A stretch of 25,612 bases of DNA from positions 1 to 25,612 of the forward strand of contig JBOIEQ010000057.1 of NCBI GenBank assembly GCA_050741255.1, written 5' to 3'. The notes beneath the pieces are model-generated. The model did no database searches. It was not told the DNA's origin and saw nothing but the letters and a program-made list of their open reading frames with translations. Source of the stretch: CAZXNF01 sp050741255. GTDB taxonomy: Bacteria; Pseudomonadota; Gammaproteobacteria; Burkholderiales; SG8-41. This document shows positions 23,711 to 25,612 of this stretch, in pieces (within the stretch, counting starts at the first letter, position 1; each line of letters begins with the position of its first letter). The translations under genes and the position numbers were made by a program.

Positions 23711-25186
23711 ATGAAAGTCGTCATTGCGCGGCTCAACCACGAGACCAACACGTTCTCGCCGGTCCCCACGCCGCTCAAGGCCTTCGGCACCGGCGATCCA
23801 CGCGGGCCGGCCTTCGGGCGCGAGGCGTATACGCAGGGCAAAGGTTCGCAGACGGCCATGGGAGCGTTCATCGATCTGGCAGAGGCGCGCGGTTGCGACA
23901 TCGTCACACCCTTGTGCGCCATGGCCAATCCGAGTGGCCCCGTCGACGCGGCCGCGTTCGAAACAATGTGCCAAGCCATCGTGGATGCCGTGGCCGCGGG
24001 CTGCGATGCCATTGTCCTCGATCTGCACGGCGCGATGGTGGCGGCGGGGGTGGAGGACGGCGAAGGGGAGTTGCTCGCGCGCATCCGCGCGATTGCGCCG
24101 CGCACGCCGCTGGCCGTGGCGCTCGATCTGCACGGCAACATTTCCGACCGCATGGTGGCGCTCGCCGATGTGGTCGTCGGGTTCAAGACCTATCCGCACG
24201 TCGACATGGTGGAGACCGGCGCACATGCGGGGCGGCTGCTGTTCGACATGATCGACAGTGGCCGCAAGCCGGCGCTGGCGATCGCGCGGCCCGGCATTCT
24301 GGCGCAGACGCTTCGCCAGAACACGGAAATCCCCGGTGCGATGCGCGACGTGGTCGAGGCGGCGCGCGCCTGCGAGCGGGAGGGTGCGCTGGCAGCGTCC
24401 GTGTTCGGCGGGTTTTTTCTGGCCGACATTCCCGATGCCGGCATGAGCGTGGTAGTGGTGGCGGACGACGCGGCTCGCGCGCAGGACTGGGCGGACCGGA
24501 TCAGCGGGCAGGCCCGTGCGCGGCGCGATGAATTCATCTTCCGGCAGAAGCCGCTGGCGGAATCGGTGATGGACGCGGCACGGGTCCGCGACGGGCTCGT
24601 GCTGCTCCTCGACCACGGCGACAACTGCATGTCCGGCGGCACGTGCGACACCATGGATGTGCTGGCCGAGTGCCTGCGCCAGGGGCTCACGAACATCGGC
24701 GTCGGCCCGGTCTGCGATCCGGCGGCGGTGGCGGCGTTGATCGGGGCGGGCGTCGGCGCGACGGTGACGATCGATCTCGGCAACAAGCGCCCGATGCCGT
24801 TGATCGGGCTGGCGGCACGCCAGCCCTTGCGGCTGACCGGCCGGGTGAAGGCGGTCAGCGACGGCGAATACACCATCTCGGGTCCGATCTATCGCGGCAC
24901 CCGCTGCTACATGGGACGCACGGTGCTGTTCGCGGTCGGGTCCGCGGAGATCGTGGTCACGGAACAGACGCAGGAGCCGTGGGACCTTGGCGTGTTTGCG
25001 TGCGTGGGCCTTGAACCCGCCACCAAGCGCTATCTCATCCTCAAGTCGCGCATGTACTACCGGCCGGTGTTCGGGCCCATGGCGGCGGCGGTCATCGAGT
25101 GCGCCAGCGCGGGATGCTGCGCCTCCGACCTGTCGCAGTATGCCTTCGGCCGGTTGCGGCGCCCGATCTACCCCCTTGACGGCTGA
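23711..25186 (+). CDS. M81-family metallopeptidase (MlrC / microcystinase C-like)
   Basis: This is a probable zinc-dependent hydrolase of 491 residues. The N-terminal motif HETNTFSP (10-17) is highly typical of the family. Candidate metal ligands lie in DLHGAM (104-109), DLHGNIS (139-145, His141) and TYPHVD (160-165, His163). The C-terminal MlrC domain begins near LLLDHGDNCMSGGTCDTMD. MlrC of Sphingomonas cleaves the Adda-Glu bond of linear microcystin, but most family members are uncharacterised, and betaproteobacteria without microcystin use carry many copies. There is no signal peptide. The next gene is a peptide-type ABC transporter binding protein, suggesting uptake and hydrolysis of a small peptide or amide. 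The link to kefC-like transport upstream is only positional. Confidence 0.88.
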   Translation: MKVVIARLNHETNTFSPVPTPLKAFGTGDPRGPAFGREAYTQGKGSQTAMGAFIDLAEARGCDIVTPLCAMANPSGPVDAAAFETMCQAIVDAVAAGCDAIVLDLHGAMVAAGVEDGEGELLARIRAIAPRTPLAVALDLHGNISDRMVALADVVVGFKTYPHVDMVETGAHAGRLLFDMIDSGRKPALAIARPGILAQTLRQNTEIPGAMRDVVEAARACEREGALAASVFGGFFLADIPDAGMSVVVVADDAARAQDWADRISGQARARRDEFIFRQKPLAESVMDAARVRDGLVLLLDHGDNCMSGGTCDTMDVLAECLRQGLTNIGVGPVCDPAAVAALIGAGVGATVTIDLGNKRPMPLIGLAARQPLRLTGRVKAVSDGEYTISGPIYRGTRCYMGRTVLFAVGSAEIVVTEQTQEPWDLGVFACVGLEPATKRYLILKSRMYYRPVFGPMAAAVIECASAGCCASDLSQYAFGRLRRPIYPLDG

Positions 25187-25414
25187 ACGGACAAACACTC
25201 TACACGCACCGGCAGGGCCCGTGCCGCCCCGGTACGGTGCGGCATGGCCGGCGAACAAACCGTGCGCGGTCATTCGTGGCGCTGTAATAGAATGCCTGCG
25301 AACCCGCGTAACAGGGCAGGCCAGGACTGCAGCAGCGTTTTCGGTGGCACCCAAATTGCTTGAACCGGAGCGTTCTTTTCGCCATTTCGCAGGGATTTCA
25401 CGAGGGAGAGCAGC
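25187..25414 (+). promoter_or_regulatory. Intergenic region ahead of the ABC transporter gene
   Basis: This 228-base stretch has a possible -10 box, TAGAAT (25288-25293), inside TGTAATAGAATG, without a good -35. A strong ribosome site GAGGGAG (25402-25408) lies 6 bases before the ATG at 25415. No terminator for the M81 gene is visible. Confidence 0.35.
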
Positions 25415-25612
25415 ATGAACCGTTCCTACCGTAGCTTGTGTTCCACCGTCGGCATCTGCGCCGCCGTGCTGTTGCTGGCCGCGGGCGTGTCCAGCCCCGC
25501 TGCCGCGCAGCAGAAGGTTCTGAAGTTCATCCCGCAGGCCGACCTGCGGATCCTCGACCCGATCGCCACGACCGCCTACATCACGCGCAACCATGGCTAC
25601 ATGGTCTACGAC
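25415..25612 (+). CDS. ABC transporter solute-binding protein, family 5, 3' end missing
   Basis: Only the first 66 residues are in the window. A signal peptide covers about 1-32: basic MNRSYRS, a hydrophobic core AAVLLLAAGV, and a cleavage site near SPAAAQQ. The mature start KVLKFIPQADLRILDP, followed by TTAYITRNHGYMVYD, matches the opening of dipeptide/oligopeptide-type (SBP_bac_5) binding proteins, where a line of the form 'L-x-x-LDP-x-x-T' is standard. The ATG at 25415 has GAGGGAG upstream. The permease and ATPase genes would be expected just outside the window. Its place after an M81 hydrolase suggests peptide or amide uptake. The family call is good, the ligand unknown. Confidence 0.85.
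   Translation, partial: MNRSYRSLCSTVGICAAVLLLAAGVSSPAAAQQKVLKFIPQADLRILDPIATTAYITRNHGYMVYD

Noticed and set aside
23579..25594. A 671-codon open frame on the - strand opposite the M81 gene
   Set aside because: It mirrors a well-recognised gene, has Arg/His/Ala-rich sequence with no known motif, and is explained by high GC content.

Overview
The window is high-GC proteobacterial DNA with tightly packed genes. It most probably comes from a betaproteobacterium of Burkholderiales type, perhaps from a metagenome assembly. Three things suggest this: the order pyrF, ugd, rfaE1, hldD, cysM; a lysC gene followed directly by tRNA-Ser(GCU); and two Bug-type (tripartite tricarboxylate transporter) solute-binding proteins with no membrane partners beside them. 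The lineage is an inference from gene order and family content, not from a marker gene.

Region 1 (1-6964) is a housekeeping block on the + strand: pyrF (5' end missing), UDP-glucose dehydrogenase, heptose-7-phosphate kinase, heptose epimerase, cysteine synthase B, a PolB-like 3'-5' exonuclease and the 23S rRNA methyltransferase RlmD. Most junctions overlap or nearly touch, so this reads as one transcription unit. Three of the genes supply precursors for lipopolysaccharide core or capsule. The block ends in a strong two-way terminator that is shared with the convergent yccA/BI-1 gene.

Region 2 (6989-10497) is mixed: a Bax-inhibitor-1 family membrane protein, tRNA-Ser(UGA), a class I polyphosphate kinase 2, an unrecognised exported protein built from two copies of one domain, and a small XRE-type regulator. 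Region 3 (10498-12119) holds aspartokinase (lysC) followed by tRNA-Ser(GCU) and tRNA-Arg(ACG), each with its own terminator.

Region 4 (12295-19356) looks like accessory catabolic DNA. On the + strand are a G3E/CobW GTPase with an altered metal-binding motif, a metal-dependent amidohydrolase, an SDR oxidoreductase, a Bug solute-binding protein, a terminator, and a second SDR that lacks the catalytic Tyr and Lys. On the - strand a DapA-family lyase overlaps a second Bug protein. A plausible reading is uptake of organic acids or amides followed by hydrolysis, redox and aldol-type cleavage, with the GTPase possibly serving the amidohydrolase with metal. The substrate cannot be read from the sequence.

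Region 5 (19495-25612) carries a cytoplasmic molybdopterin oxidoreductase of the BisC/DMSO-reductase type, a KefB/KefC-like cation:proton antiporter, an M81 (MlrC-like) metallopeptidase, and the start of a family 5 ABC-transporter solute-binding protein.

I saw no CRISPR array, transposase, integrase, phage gene, rRNA or recognisable defence system. The features most worth following are the four-copy GGGATTC tract at the rfaE1/hldD junction, the CxCG GTPase beside an amidohydrolase, the SDR without its active-site pair, the duplicated-domain exported protein, and a probable internal start in lysC.
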